Shown here: piece after piece, positions 25,582 through 39,487 of the stretch | How the letters are laid out: every line of letters begins with the position of its first letter | Numbering within the stretch: position 1 is the first letter of the stretch | Origin: CAZIPE01 sp964541305 | GTDB taxonomy: Bacteria; Patescibacteriota; Saccharimonadia; Saccharimonadales; UBA7683 | Assembly (NCBI GenBank): GCA_964541305.1 | Contig: CAZIPE010000001.1 | Coordinates: forward strand, 62,001 to 126,000 | Direction of reading: 5' to 3' | Length of the DNA: 64,000 nt | Translations under genes and position numbers: made by a program | The notes under the pieces: model-generated | What the model saw: the letters and a program-made list of their open reading frames with translations, nothing else | Told to the model about the DNA's origin: nothing | The model's database searches: none

Positions 25582-25851
25582 TTAAATTGTAATGCCAACA
25601 GGGAGATAGAAGCTGATGAATGTGGCAGCCAGAAGTACTGCATACTCAATTTTGCGATCTATCTGAAAATGTTCATGAGAAGCAAAGATTAAGCCGAGGA
25701 TTAAACCCACCGGTATACTTAGGTGTTCGAACGGTCCAAACGAAACGTTTAATAGACGTATCCAAAACGTACCGAGGAGAAAATAGAGCACTAGTTTTAA
25801 AAAGTAGGCCGAATCACTCTCTCTCGAAGACTTCTTTTTTCTTTTTGCCAT
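25582..25851 (-). CDS. Small membrane protein between rpsJ and rplC
   Basis: 89 residues: a basic N-terminus (KRKKKSSRES), then three hydrophobic stretches (about 15-32, 45-58, 69-88). No family recognised. It separates rpsJ from the rest of the S10 operon. It ends 4 bp from the -35 of the rplC promoter. Membrane topology suggests a cytoplasmic N-terminus. Confidence 0.65.
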   Translation of the reverse strand: MAKRKKKSSRESDSAYFLKLVLYFLLGTFWIRLLNVSFGPFEHLSIPVGLILGLIFASHEHFQIDRKIEYAVLLAATFISFYLPVGITI

Positions 25852-25918
25852 TATACTTATAGTTAAGCATAACTAGTGTCATCTGTCACGCAGTACCTAC
25901 AAAGGGATCCAAAGCGCA

Positions 25919-26242
25919 CTAGTTCATTTTGATTTCAGCATCACAACCAGCTGGAAGACTGAGGTTCATGAGTGAATCAACTGTTTTTGGTGTAGGGTCA
26001 AGAATGTCTATAAGGCGCTTGTGCACGCGCATCTCAAACTGTTCCATGCCTTTTTTGTAGACATGTGGGCTCTTAATAACCGTGAACTTACTCTTTCGGG
26101 TTGGAAGAGGAATCGGACCGTTGATCGTTGCTCCGGTTCGAAGAGCCGTATCAATAATTTGTTTGGCAGACTGGTCGATAATTTTATGATCGTATGCTTT
26201 AAGACGAATACGAATCTTTTGCTTTGGTGCTACTTCTGACAT
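25919..26242 (-). CDS. rpsJ: Small-subunit ribosomal protein uS10
   Basis: 107 residues from the ATG at 26242, preceded by AAAGGA with six-nt spacing. Family blocks [40 protein letters not shown] and [12 protein letters not shown] are clear. S10 also binds NusB/NusG in antitermination. It is not contiguous with rplC: a membrane protein gene and a promoter lie between. Confidence 0.97.
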   Translation of the reverse strand: MSEVAPKQKIRIRLKAYDHKIIDQSAKQIIDTALRTGATINGPIPLPTRKSKFTVIKSPHVYKKGMEQFEMRVHKRLIDILDPTPKTVDSLMNLSLPAGCDAEIKMN

Positions 26243-26363
26243 GGAATGTCCTTTCGTTGTTGTAATGTAACATCCCAAGGAGGTTATAGAGAACACACCT
26301 TGTGACTTTTAGTCATTACGATTAATGATGTAATCAAATTGTACAACAGGTAGCGAATTTTGT

Positions 26364-26762
26364 CTAGTGAGGTAAATTAACGCCCGCTTCTTTAGCGGTG
26401 ATTATTGTATTTTTATAGGTAAGAAGTATTTTCTTTTCTAGGCTCAGTTTATGAAACTCTTGCTCGTCCTTGTCTGCACTCTTAGGCTGTGAAAGCATTG
26501 CATAAATTTCCTTGATATCGTTCTCTAGTGCCTCAACGCGTCCATCTAGTGAGTCGAATTTTTGATTTAGAAGTCTAACTTCACTCTTAAGATATGAAAC
26601 ATCATGCTTCAACGTTGAAATATCGGCTCTTATTTTAACTATGTCCTTTTTAATCCCTGCAATTTCGTGACGTAACTCGTCAAATTGTGGTCCAGTTACT
26701 GCCTCGACACCTTCAATAACAATCGTGCGAATTTGGTCAAGATCATTTTGCGTCAAGCTCAT
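26364..26762 (-). CDS. Coiled-coil protein, unknown
   Basis: 132 residues from ATG 26762. About residues 20-85 form a long heptad-rich coiled coil (LKHDVSYLKSEVRLLNQK, LDGRVEALENDIKEIYAML). No membrane segment. TAAAAT ends 6 nt before this ATG, so a leaderless mRNA is predicted; an ATG two codons earlier would overlap the -10 spacing. A second, unrelated-looking coiled-coil mini-protein is at 46534. Function unknown. Confidence 0.65.
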   Translation of the reverse strand: MSLTQNDLDQIRTIVIEGVEAVTGPQFDELRHEIAGIKKDIVKIRADISTLKHDVSYLKSEVRLLNQKFDSLDGRVEALENDIKEIYAMLSQPKSADKDEQEFHKLSLEKKILLTYKNTIITAKEAGVNLPH

Positions 26763-26768
26763 AAGCAT

Positions 26769-26774
26769 ATTTTA
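26769..26774 (-). promoter_or_regulatory. -10 element of the 26364-26762 gene
   Basis: TGA-TAAAAT, an extended -10 ending 6 nt before the ATG. No clear -35. Confidence 0.45.
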
Positions 26775-26786
26775 TCATAAATATTC

Positions 26787-26816
26787 AAAAGAGGTGCTCG
26801 TTGTGAACACCTCTTT
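26787..26816 (-). terminator. Rho-independent terminator after tuf
   Basis: Minus strand: AAAGAGGTG, an 11-nt loop, CACCTCTTT and a short further U. It lies 19 bp after the tuf stop codon. Confidence 0.85.
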
Positions 26817-26834
26817 ATTGGCTAGATTACTAAA

Positions 26835-28016
26835 TTATTTAGTGATCTTAGTAACCACACCAGCACCTACGGTTCGGCCACCTTCGCGGATTGCGAATCG
26901 AAGACCATCATCCATAGCGATTGGAGCGAGCAGTTTTACCTTGAAAGTGATAGTATCACCAGGCATAACCATCTCTTTATCGGCTGGAAGTTCAACTTCA
27001 CCAGTTACATCAGTAGTACGGAAGTAAAACTGTGGTTTGTAACCCTTAAAGAATGGAGTGTGACGTCCACCTTCTTCTTTGGTAAGAATGTATACTTCAG
27101 CATCAAATTCTGTGTGCGGAGTAATCGTACCTGGCTTTGCAAGCACCTGGCCGCGTTCAATATCTTCTCGTTCAATACCGCGAAGCAAGATACCTGCGTT
27201 ATCACCAGCTTGACCTTGGTCAAGAGACTTCTTGAAAGCTTCGATACCTGTTACCACGCTCTTTCGAGTTTCACGGATACCAACGATTTCAACTTCGTCG
27301 TTTACTTTTACGATACCAGTTTCAACACGTCCGGTCGCAACTGTTCCACGACCCTTGATTGAAAATACATCTTCAATAGGCATAAGGAATGACTTATCAA
27401 GATCACGTGTTGGTTCAGGAATGTAATCATCCATAGCCTTAACGAGTTCCATAACAGCGTCTTCGTCAGATGCAGATCCTTCAAGGGCCTTAGTAGCAGA
27501 ACCCTTGATGATAGGACAATCTCGGTCGAATTCGTACTTCGCAAGAAGGTCACGAACATCTTCTTCAATAAGTTCTACGAGTTCAGCATCAGCAAGGTCC
27601 ATCTTGTTGAGGAAAACAACAATCTTAGGTACGCCCACTTGCTTAGCAAGAAGAACGTGCTCTCGAGTTTGTGGCATAGGACCATCAGCTGCAGATACTA
27701 CAAGAACAGCACCATCAATTTGTGCGGCACCAGTAATCATGTTCTTAACGTAGTCGGCGTGACCTGGCATATCAACGTGAGCGTAGTGACGCTTTTCGCT
27801 TTCATACTCTTGGTGAGAAGTAGCAATGGTTATACCACGTGCTTTTTCTTCCGGTGCGTTATCGATTTGTGCGTAGTCGACTTTCTTGTTAACGTCGCTT
27901 GGTAGCTTCTTTGCTAATACGGTTGTAATAGCCGCTGTTAGTGTTGTCTTACCATGATCAACGTGACCCATAGTACCAACATTGACATGAGGTTTTGTTC
28001 GATCAAAATCTGCCAT
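26835..28016 (-). CDS. tuf: Elongation factor Tu
   Basis: 393 residues, the usual length. G motifs are all normal: GHVDHGKT (18-25), [12 protein letters not shown] and GSATKAL. It delivers aminoacyl-tRNA to the A site. It is a single gene with its own promoter and terminator, separated from fusA by an orphan gene. Its canonical NKMD contrasts with the altered motif of EF-G nearby. AAGGAG precedes the ATG. Confidence 0.98.
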   Translation of the reverse strand: MADFDRTKPHVNVGTMGHVDHGKTTLTAAITTVLAKKLPSDVNKKVDYAQIDNAPEEKARGITIATSHQEYESEKRHYAHVDMPGHADYVKNMITGAAQIDGAVLVVSAADGPMPQTREHVLLAKQVGVPKIVVFLNKMDLADAELVELIEEDVRDLLAKYEFDRDCPIIKGSATKALEGSASDEDAVMELVKAMDDYIPEPTRDLDKSFLMPIEDVFSIKGRGTVATGRVETGIVKVNDEVEIVGIRETRKSVVTGIEAFKKSLDQGQAGDNAGILLRGIEREDIERGQVLAKPGTITPHTEFDAEVYILTKEEGGRHTPFFKGYKPQFYFRTTDVTGEVELPADKEMVMPGDTITFKVKLLAPIAMDDGLRFAIREGGRTVGAGVVTKITK

Positions 28017-28111
28017 TATTTCTCCTTGTTATTACTTTCGTTAATTTTGTCACGCGGTCCTTATTGCTTGAGATAGCACTCAAACAACGCCCTCACGCGA
28101 GATACTCAATT

Positions 28112-28140
28112 ATTGTAATTCATTACCATGCTATTGTAAA
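28112..28140 (-). promoter_or_regulatory. Promoter of tuf
   Basis: TTTACA (28135-28140), 17 bp, TACAAT (28112-28117). The leader is about 90 nt and ends in AAGGAG. Confidence 0.75.
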
Positions 28141-28194
28141 GATGAGTATTGCTTTTAAAAACACTGTGGTTTACCTCTTCCCAGCAAATATGTT

Positions 28195-28602
28195 CTATCT
28201 GAGCTTATGCAGGGCTTTTACCGCACCCAATTGCTCTGCACCGGTTGCTTGAGCGCGCGCCACATGGTCAAACGGCGAATTATCTGCCCTGTCTTCGCCT
28301 ATGCGGAATGGCGACTCCCGAATATCACCACTAGCAGTTACATTTCCGAGTATAAAACTCCGGGCCCGGCATGACATCAGTCTCCTGCCATCACATGTGA
28401 CAGCTTCGACATAAGGGTTTGATGTGAGGTTGCGTGCATTCGAAATATCGTTCAGCTCCATCGCCTCATAGATTTCTTGCTTCACACGTCTGCAACTTGC
28501 GTAGCATTTTGGTTGAATAAATACTTGTACTTCGGTAGTCGGAAATACATCCGGAGCCGATAATTGTTCTATTTTCGGAATTGTATGTATCATCTCAGCC
28601 AT
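28195..28602 (-). CDS. Orphan cysteine-containing protein between fusA and tuf
   Basis: 135 residues, unrecognised. Cysteines occur as KCYASC near residue 33 and two later singles (VTCDGRRLMSC). No signal peptide. It has its own promoter (28636-28665) and an AGGA site. It sits inside what is usually a continuous str operon. Its cysteine content resembles the orphans at 3814 and 30769, though I cannot show homology. Confidence 0.65.
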   Translation of the reverse strand: MAEMIHTIPKIEQLSAPDVFPTTEVQVFIQPKCYASCRRVKQEIYEAMELNDISNARNLTSNPYVEAVTCDGRRLMSCRARSFILGNVTASGDIRESPFRIGEDRADNSPFDHVARAQATGAEQLGAVKALHKLR

Positions 28603-28635
28603 AAGTGGTCCTCGCTCAATTTAGTTATCAGTACT

Positions 28636-28665
28636 ATTATTCATTGCGTTAGCAACGAATGTCAA
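28636..28665 (-). promoter_or_regulatory. Promoter of the 28195-28602 orphan
   Basis: TTGACA (28660-28665), 18 bp, AATAAT (28636-28641). The same TTGACA-18-AATAAT layout occurs at 46456-46485. Confidence 0.65.
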
Positions 28666-28674
28666 ATTTAGTAC

Positions 28675-30756
28675 TTATTTACTGCGATTAGCGATAACTG
28701 CTTCAGCAACATTTGGTGGAACTTCCGCGTAGTGTGCGAGTTCCATCGTAGAGCTTGCGCGGCCCTGTGTCATCGAACGAATATCAGTGGTGTAACCAAA
28801 CATTTCAGCGAGTGGAACAAAGGCATCAATAACCTTAGCGTTAGAACGATCCTCCATGCTCTCAACGCGTCCACGTCGTGAATTGAGGTCTCCAATAACA
28901 TCACCCATGAATTCCTCAGGAACAACAACTTCAACTTTCATTACAGGCTCAAGGAGAACACCACCGCCTTTTTTCACGCCTTCTTGAAGAGCCATGCTTC
29001 CGGCAATCTTAAAGGCCATTTCAGATGAGTCAACATCGTGATAACTACCATCGTAAAGCTCAGCTGAAACGTCTACTACGGGGTAGCCAGCAATAACACC
29101 GTTGCCCATCGCTTCTTCAACACCTTGCTGAACAGGTTTGATGTATTCACTTGGAACAGCACCACCCTTAATAGAGTTGATGAACTCGAAGCCCTTACCT
29201 GGTTCTTGAGGCTTAAGGCGAAGCCATACGTCACCGTACTGACCACGACCACCAGATTGACGGATAAACTTACCCTGAATTTCAACTTCTTTTTTAATCG
29301 TTTCACGATAAGCAACTTGAGGTTGTCCAATGTTAGCTTCAACACTGAATTCTCGCTTCATTCGATCAACAAGGATCTCGAGGTGAAGCTCACCCATTCC
29401 CGAGATAATAGTCTGACCAGTTTCCTCGTCTGTGTGAACGCGGAAGGTAGGATCTTCTTCGGCAAGACGCTGAAGGGCAATACCCATTTTTTCTTGGTCT
29501 GCTTTGGTCTTAGGTTCAATAGCAATTGAAACCGGAGGATCGGGGAAGGTAATGCTCTCAAGAATAATCGGATTAGTTGGATCACAAAGGGTGTTTCCGG
29601 TAGTCGTAGCTTTCATGCCAACAATGGCTGCAATATCCCCTGCTTCTACCTCTTCTACGTCTTCTCGCTTATCGGCGTGCATACGGACCAAACGGCCAAC
29701 ACGGGTTTTTTCACCAGTAGAGCTGTTTAGAATATAACTACCAGCGGTAATCTTTCCCGAATAGACACGGAAGAAACAGAGTTTGCCCATGAATGGATCG
29801 GTAGCGATTTTAAAGGCCAGACCAGAAAATGGTTCGGCGTTATCTGATTTTCGCTCAATTTCATCACCCGTCTTAGGGTGTGTTCCCCATACAGATCCAC
29901 GGTCAAGCGGGCTAGGAAGGAATTGAATAACAAGGTCAAGTACCTTCTCAACAATAACCCCACGGCCATCTCCACCGGTAACAATGAAGAATTCACCAGT
30001 CAATACCGCTTTTCGAATAGCGGAACAGAGTTCTTCTTCAGTAATAGACTCTTCACCGCTCTCAAAGTACTTATCAAGGAGTTCGTCGTCGTAACTCACC
30101 GCTGATTCAACGAGTAGGCTGCGAGCATTCTTGGCCTTTTCAACCATGTCTTCAGGAATTTCACCTTCAACGAGTGCCTTATCGGTAAAGTCTTTGTAGG
30201 TGTAGGCTTTCATAGTGATAAGATCAACGACGCCATTAATAGTCTGCTCAAAACCAATTGGGAGATGAACAGGCACTGCATGCTTTGTTAAGCGTTGGTG
30301 AATAGTTTCGAGAGATTTGTAGAAATCCCCGCCTGTTTGGTTAATCTTGTTAATAAAGCAGACACGAGGTACGCCGTACTTATCGGCTTGTCGCCATACA
30401 GTTTCAGATTGTGATTCAACACCCATCTTACCGTCAAAGACCGTAACAGCCCCATCAAGCACACGAAGTGATCGCTCAACTTCAGCCGTAAAGTCAATAT
30501 GACCTGGTGTATCGATAATATTGATCTGGTGATCTTTCCAGAAACAGGTAACAGCAGCAGAGGTAATAGTAATACCACGCTCACGTTCTTGCTCCATCCA
30601 GTCAGTAGTGGTTTCACCTTCGTGAACCGCACCAATCTTGTGAGAGATACCCGTACGGTATAGCACGCCCTCTGTTGTGGTGGTCTTACCCGCATCAATA
30701 TGGGCAATAATCCCAATGTTACGCAGTTTTACTAAATCTATCTTCTTTGTTGCCAT
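28675..30756 (-). CDS. fusA: Elongation factor G with non-canonical G4 and G5 motifs
   Basis: 693 residues, full length with all five EF-G domains. G1 (AHIDAGKTT) and G3 (DTPGHIDF) are normal. G4 reads NKIN (residues 136-139, codons at 30340-30351) instead of NKxD, and the G5 region reads IVTGGDGRG where EF-G normally has CGSA-x-K-N. The G4 Asp reads guanine, so nucleotide specificity may differ. The rest ([20 protein letters not shown], domain IV and V) is typical. It catalyses translocation and ribosome recycling. Last gene of the rpoB-rpoC-rpsL-rpsG-orf-fusA string. Confidence 0.97.
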   Translation of the reverse strand: MATKKIDLVKLRNIGIIAHIDAGKTTTTEGVLYRTGISHKIGAVHEGETTTDWMEQERERGITITSAAVTCFWKDHQINIIDTPGHIDFTAEVERSLRVLDGAVTVFDGKMGVESQSETVWRQADKYGVPRVCFINKINQTGGDFYKSLETIHQRLTKHAVPVHLPIGFEQTINGVVDLITMKAYTYKDFTDKALVEGEIPEDMVEKAKNARSLLVESAVSYDDELLDKYFESGEESITEEELCSAIRKAVLTGEFFIVTGGDGRGVIVEKVLDLVIQFLPSPLDRGSVWGTHPKTGDEIERKSDNAEPFSGLAFKIATDPFMGKLCFFRVYSGKITAGSYILNSSTGEKTRVGRLVRMHADKREDVEEVEAGDIAAIVGMKATTTGNTLCDPTNPIILESITFPDPPVSIAIEPKTKADQEKMGIALQRLAEEDPTFRVHTDEETGQTIISGMGELHLEILVDRMKREFSVEANIGQPQVAYRETIKKEVEIQGKFIRQSGGRGQYGDVWLRLKPQEPGKGFEFINSIKGGAVPSEYIKPVQQGVEEAMGNGVIAGYPVVDVSAELYDGSYHDVDSSEMAFKIAGSMALQEGVKKGGGVLLEPVMKVEVVVPEEFMGDVIGDLNSRRGRVESMEDRSNAKVIDAFVPLAEMFGYTTDIRSMTQGRASSTMELAHYAEVPPNVAEAVIANRSK

Positions 30757-30768
30757 ATATTATCCTTT

Positions 30769-31131
30769 TTATCCTTTTTTTCTATCAAAAAATGCATGGG
30801 CATCGAGCAGCGTACTGTTAGTGTCTATCGAAACTCTTGAAACTATAAAGCTTGCCATAGTGCCACAAAGACTGCCATCACAATTTGAGTCATCTTGACC
30901 TTCGCTGGCTGCAATCACCTCATTACTGAAATTGGCAAGATGATCCTGAATATAGCCGAGTTTGGGGGCAAGGAAAACTCTAAACATGGCATTCAAAGTT
31001 CGATTTTCATGTAATGTACTCAAATCTACAGTTGCACTCATTTCACCGGCAGCCTCACTTAGTTCGTTCAGGAATACTCGTGATTCGCACACCTCTCCAC
31101 TAGCTGGACATCTTGTGTCTAGTAATGGCAT
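30769..31131 (-). CDS. Orphan cysteine-containing protein between rpsG and fusA
   Basis: 120 residues, unrecognised. The N-terminus has RCPASGEVCES and a second pair SNCDGSLCG lies near residue 82, spacing that could bind metal or form disulfides. It starts 1 bp after the rpsG stop, so it is in the operon and probably translated at a similar level to its neighbours. Typical str operons have no gene here. Confidence 0.7.
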   Translation of the reverse strand: MPLLDTRCPASGEVCESRVFLNELSEAAGEMSATVDLSTLHENRTLNAMFRVFLAPKLGYIQDHLANFSNEVIAASEGQDDSNCDGSLCGTMASFIVSRVSIDTNSTLLDAHAFFDRKKG

Positions 31132-31132
31132 A

Positions 31133-31612
31133 TTAAAATCTCGCGAAGTGGGCGAAAGCTCGGTTGGCTTCAGCCATTTTATGAGTATCTTCTTTTTTCT
31201 TCACAGCTGCGCCAGCATTATTATGAGCATCTACAATCTCTGCAGCCAGTCGCTTGTTATACGGCATGCCTTTTCGAGCGCGTGCCGCTTGAACAAACCA
31301 CATCATACCAAGGTGTCCCTTACGGTGTCCTTCAACAGGAAATGGAATCTGGTAGTTTGCGCCACCAACTCGTCGGCTTTTTACTTCAACGTTAGGCAGG
31401 ATATTGTTAACTGCTTCTTCAAGAGCTTGAAGTGGATCTTCAATCTTAAGTTTCTTAGCAGCTTGTTCCATAGCCTCATATACGGCAGTTTCTGCAGATA
31501 CTTTTTTACCATCGAGCATACTTTTGTTAATCAGGCGCTGTACAAGTACCGAGTTATACTTACGGTCTGGAGCTACTGGACGAATGAGCGATTTGGTCTT
31601 TTTTCTCGGCAT
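31133..31612 (-). CDS. rpsG: Small-subunit ribosomal protein uS7
   Basis: 159 residues. PRKKTKSLIRPVAPDRKY at the start; RRVGGANYQIPFPVEGHRK and EIVDAHNNAGAAVKKKEDTH later. Nucleates the 30S head. Abuts rpsL. Confidence 0.97.
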   Translation of the reverse strand: MPRKKTKSLIRPVAPDRKYNSVLVQRLINKSMLDGKKVSAETAVYEAMEQAAKKLKIEDPLQALEEAVNNILPNVEVKSRRVGGANYQIPFPVEGHRKGHLGMMWFVQAARARKGMPYNKRLAAEIVDAHNNAGAAVKKKEDTHKMAEANRAFAHFARF

Positions 31613-32025
31613 TATTTACTCGCTTTCTTTGTTCCGTACTTAGAACGGCCCTGTTTTCTATCAGCAACACCTTGAAGGTCAAGATTACCGCGAACAATAT
31701 GGTAACGAACACCGGGAAGATCGGGAACACGACCGCCACGAACAAGCACTACTGCGTGCTCTTGAAGGTTGTGCCCTTCTCCACCGATATAAGCCCAAAC
31801 TTCATGACCGTTTGTTAGTCGCACACGGGCAACCTTACGAAGGGCAGAGTTAGGTTTACGCGGAGTTTTAGTCGTTACCTTGATACAGACGCCTCGTTTG
31901 AACGGTGCCGGTTTTTCGTAACTGGTGTTCTTTTGAGAATTGGTAATCTTACGAAGAGCCGCAGTTTTCACCTTACGAGCTGTCGTCTTTCGTGGTTTAC
32001 GAACCAATTGATTAATTGTTGGCAT
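31612..32025 (-). CDS. rpsL: Small-subunit ribosomal protein uS12
   Basis: 137 residues from the ATG at 32025, which has GGAGG five nt upstream; an earlier in-frame codon (32037) is not needed. [13 protein letters not shown] and [20 protein letters not shown] are classic. At residue 101 the usual Lys of GGRVKDLPG is Pro (GGRVPDLPG), a site where changes give streptomycin resistance. S12 controls decoding accuracy. Confidence 0.97.
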   Translation of the reverse strand: MPTINQLVRKPRKTTARKVKTAALRKITNSQKNTSYEKPAPFKRGVCIKVTTKTPRKPNSALRKVARVRLTNGHEVWAYIGGEGHNLQEHAVVLVRGGRVPDLPGVRYHIVRGNLDLQGVADRKQGRSKYGTKKASK

Positions 32026-32088
32026 CAATGCCTCCAACTATTTTTACAGTTGCATCTTGCATAAGAACTGATTTTAACAGATGTGAGC

Positions 32089-35000
32089 TCATAGTGCAAC
32101 CTCTGACCCTTCTTTCATAGCGGGCGCACCGGTTCCAACAGGAATCTTGCGACCAATGATGACGTTCTCTTTAAGGCCGTAAAGGTGATCGACTTTACCA
32201 CTTGTTGCGGCATTAATAAGTACGCGAGTCGTGTCTTGGAATGAGGCAGCAGATAGGAAGCTATCGCTCCAAGTAGAAACCTTGGCAATACCGAGTAGCA
32301 ACTGTGTGAATTCAGCAGGTGCTTTGTTGTCCTCAGCAAGCTTAGCGTTGCCTTCAACGACTGAAGCCTTGCTGACAATATCACCGGTTACGAAGAGGCT
32401 ATCTCCACTGTCTTCAATCTGAACTCGACTGAACATTTGTCTCACGATAATCTCAAGATGTTGGTCAGCGAGCGTTACACCCTGCTGCGCAAACATACTC
32501 TGGATTTCGTTAATAATGTAGCGCTGCGTTTCTTCAATACCCTTGAGGCGCATCAAATCATGCAAGTTGAGTGAACCAGTTGTTAGTCGGTCACCAGCTT
32601 TGACGCTTTCACCTTCTGCAACTGTTAAGCTCTTGAAGCCCGGAATCTCATATTTAACTGGAGTACTATGATGGGCCGTAAGAACCGCTTTACCATCGTG
32701 GAATTCAACCGTAGCTGAGAATGCTGCGACAAGTGGTCGTTCACCCTTAGCATCTGATGCAATGACGTCTCCGGCTAGTACTTCGTTACCATTTTTCAGC
32801 TGTGGCTTACGTTTTTCAAGAGCGAACTCCTCAATGCGAGCTTCAGATGGGGTAACTTGTACGACGTAGTGATTACCTTCTTCCCAGATGCTGACGTTAC
32901 CATCGAGTTCAGACATTTGAGCCTGACTCTTAGGCGTACGAGCCTCAAGAAGCTCCTCAACACGAGGCAGACCCTGGGTCACATCTTCTACGCTTGCGGC
33001 ACCAGCGGTGTGCTTGGTACGCATAGTAAGCTGAGTTCCTGGTTCACCAATCGACTGAGCCGCAATAACACCAACCGGCTGATAAGCTTTGACTATATAG
33101 CCAGTAGCCTTGTCGAGACCGTAACTCTTCGGGCTAATGCCTCGGAGGTTTGCCGCACTCAAGACGCTTCGGATCAAGATTGAGTCGTGCTCACTGGCGT
33201 CAATAAGGGCACCAGCTTCTTCAGTAATCAGTTCGCCTGATTTAACAACCGTTTTGCCGTCAACCTTAATAGTTTCAGCCGCATAACGTCCACTGACACG
33301 CTCACCAAAGTTCATGCCGATACCTTCGGTCTCAGGTCGCAAGACCTTGAAGCCTGGATCTTCACAATCATCATCTACAGTGAACATATCTTGAGCAACA
33401 TCCACCATTCGACGAGTTAAGTAACCGGAGTCAGCCGTACGTAGGGCGGTATCAATCAGACCCTTACGTGAACCACGTGTATCAACGAAGTATTCAATCG
33501 GGGTAAGACCCTTCTTATAGTTGTTTCGAATAGGAAGTTCAACCTCACGGCCAAGCGCATCCACCACAAGACCCTTCATACCAGATACCTGCTTGATCTG
33601 TGAGGTGCTACCGCGAGCACCAGAGATCATAGCAATACCAATACTGGTATCTTCGCCTTCGTATGCACTCACAAGTATGGCCTGGACTTGTTCATCAACT
33701 TCGCGCCACACGCCAACGGTGAGTCGGTAGCGTTCTTCTTCGCTGATTAAACCTTGTTCATACTGGTCAGATACATCTGAAGCTTTCTTTTCACCCGCTT
33801 CAAGTAGCGCATCAAGGCCTGGGAGATCGATATAGTCGTCCATACCCGTTGATATACCAGCAAATGTCGCGTAACTAAAGCCAAGTCGCATAAGGTTATC
33901 GGCAATTTCAGCTGCTACTTCAGAACCGTAGTTTCTAAATACTCGGCCCATAACAGCTACTAACTTCTTCTTAGTCATAACATCATTTACGTAGGCAAAA
34001 TCTTCAGGAAGAATACTGTTGAACAGTAATCGACCGAGGGTGGTCTGGATACTGTTACCTCTGAAAGTCGTACGGATCGGTGTTTGAAGTTTGATCTTAT
34101 CAGCTTCAAGTGCCATAAGTGCTTCGTCAATTGAGCTAACCGGAACTGGTGTTTTTACCATTGCATCAGGTTTGTCATAGGTTAGGTAGTAACAACCAAG
34201 GACAATATCTTGTTCAATGTGTAGAATTGGTGCACCATCAGCAGGCTTAAGCAAGTTTTTGCTCGCTTGCATCAGTTCCTTCGCTTCTTTCTGAGCAGAG
34301 TCAGAAAGTGGAAGATGCACCGCCATTTGGTCACCATCGAAGTCAGCGTTAAAGCCTTTACATACGAGAGGGTGCAATTGAATAGCTTTACCTTCAATCA
34401 GTTTCGGCTGGAAAGCCAAAATTGAAAGTCGGTGAAGGGTTGGTGCACGGTTAAGTAGTACGTACTTCTCTTTAATCACTTCGTCGAGGGCATCCCAGAT
34501 AACTGTTTCACCTGCTTCAATCAAACGAGTTGCGTTCTTAATATTGTGAGCGTACTCATGTTGCATGAGCCAACCAATAACAAATGGTTTAAACAACTCA
34601 AGTGCCATAAGTTTTGGCAACCCACACTGATTAATCTTTAGTTCAGGACCAGATACGATAACTGAACGACCAGAGTAATCTACGCGCTTACCAAGGAGGT
34701 TCTGACGGAATCGTCCGTGCTTACCCTTGAGCATATCGCTCAGAGATTTAAGACGTCGTCGTCCGCCCGTTGCGCTTACTGCGCGCCCTGAGCGTGCCGC
34801 TGAGTTGTCTATAAGAGCATCAACCGCTTCTTGCAACATTCGTTGCTCGTTGCGACGAATAACACCTGGGGCATTAAGGTCAATCAGCTTCTTCAATCGA
34901 TTGTTACGGTTAATAACGCGGCGATAGAGGTCGTTCATGTCTGAAGTTGCAAAACGTCCACCAGTTAGCTGAACCATTGGTCGTAGGTCTGGAGGTATAA

Positions 35001-35897
35001 CCGGAAGTACACTGACACACATGCTACCTGGCTCAATACCAGCTTGCAACATGCTCTCTAGCACCTTTAGTCGCTTCATGATCTTCTTGGCACGTTGACC
35101 CTTGGCACTCTCAGCTTCTTTTGAGAGCTCAGCAATTAATTGCTCGAGATCAATTTCGTCAAGAAGTTCTTTCAGCGCGTTGCCGCCCATTCCAACCTTA
35201 ACGATTGCTTCATAGTCATCGGGGAGATTGCGGTAGTCGGTTTCTGAAATGAGGCCGCATTTTACTAAACTTTCTAGCTGCTGTTTCTTTTGCAAGAAAT
35301 TATCAGTTGCTTCATCGATTTCTTTACTTTGGGCCTCGGCCAATGCTTTGATCTCAGCACCTTCAGCTTCAGCTTCTTTTTCAAAGCGTGTCTTGATGGC
35401 TACTTTGGCAGCTTCGAGTTCTGCTTCAGCATCAGCAATAAACTGTGTCTTCTTCTCTTCATTAACTGAAATAATTAGGTATGAAGCAAAGTAAACAATA
35501 CGCTCCAGGTTCTTGACAGTAATACCAAGGAGCAATCCAATTGGACTTGGGGTACCACGAAGGAACCAGATGTGTGCAACAGGTGACGCAAGGGTAATGT
35601 GTCCCATGCGTTCACGTCGTACGATGGAACGAGTAACAAGTTCACCCTTCTTATCTACTGCTGCTTCACGAGACCTCACACCCTTGTACTTCGCATCATG
35701 CGGGTTGATGTCTTTGACTGGTCCGAAAATTCGCTCACAGAAAAGTCCGTCGCGTTCTGGCTTCTGGGTTCGGTAATTAATCGTCTCGGGCTTCGTAACT
35801 TCACCGTAGCTCCAATCAAGTATGTCACTTGGGCTGGCCACTACAAGTTTTACTGCGTCAAAGTCGGTCATGTTGATGCCGGTATTTTGATGGTTCA

Positions 35898-35898
<1 letters not shown>
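32089..35898 (-). CDS. rpoC: RNA polymerase beta-prime subunit, zinc sites degenerate
   Basis: 1269 residues. The catalytic NADFDGDQMAVHLP motif that holds the Mg ion is intact, as are the lid/rudder and trigger-loop region (QSIGEPGTQLTMRTKHTAG). The N-terminal zinc ribbon has no cysteines left: FGPVKDINPHDAKYK stands where FGPVKD-x-C-x-C is normal. At the second site only the first Cys (DDDCEDPG) remains; the others are Ser (VLSAANLRGISPKSYG). A helical Glu/Ala-rich insert follows near residue 150. Abuts rpoB. Confidence 0.98.
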
Positions 35899-39332
<3,434 letters not shown>

Positions 39333-39392
39333 AAAAGACATGCTCCTTAAAGCTTTAAATTGTTGTTTGACCGAAGTTCCCTAAGCTTGTTC

Positions 39393-39432
39393 GCTTTGCT
39401 ATCGTGCACGAATTTATTATTCATAGCAAAGC
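39393..39432 (-). promoter_or_regulatory. Leader hairpin of rpoBC
   Basis: GCTTTGCTAT and its exact complement ATAGCAAAGC flank a 20-nt loop that itself contains the palindrome CGTGCACG. It lies in the 110-nt leader of rpoB. There is no U-run, so it is not a terminator; a protein-binding or RNase site is possible. Confidence 0.6.
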
Positions 39433-39458
39433 TGCACTTACACTACCTCTTACGAACC

Positions 39459-39487
39459 ATTGTGAGACACGTGCCGTAAAATGTCAA
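39459..39487 (-). promoter_or_regulatory. Promoter of rpoBC
   Basis: TTGACA (39482-39487), 17 bp, CACAAT (39459-39464). The -35 overlaps the stop codon of the upstream orphan gene. Confidence 0.7.
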
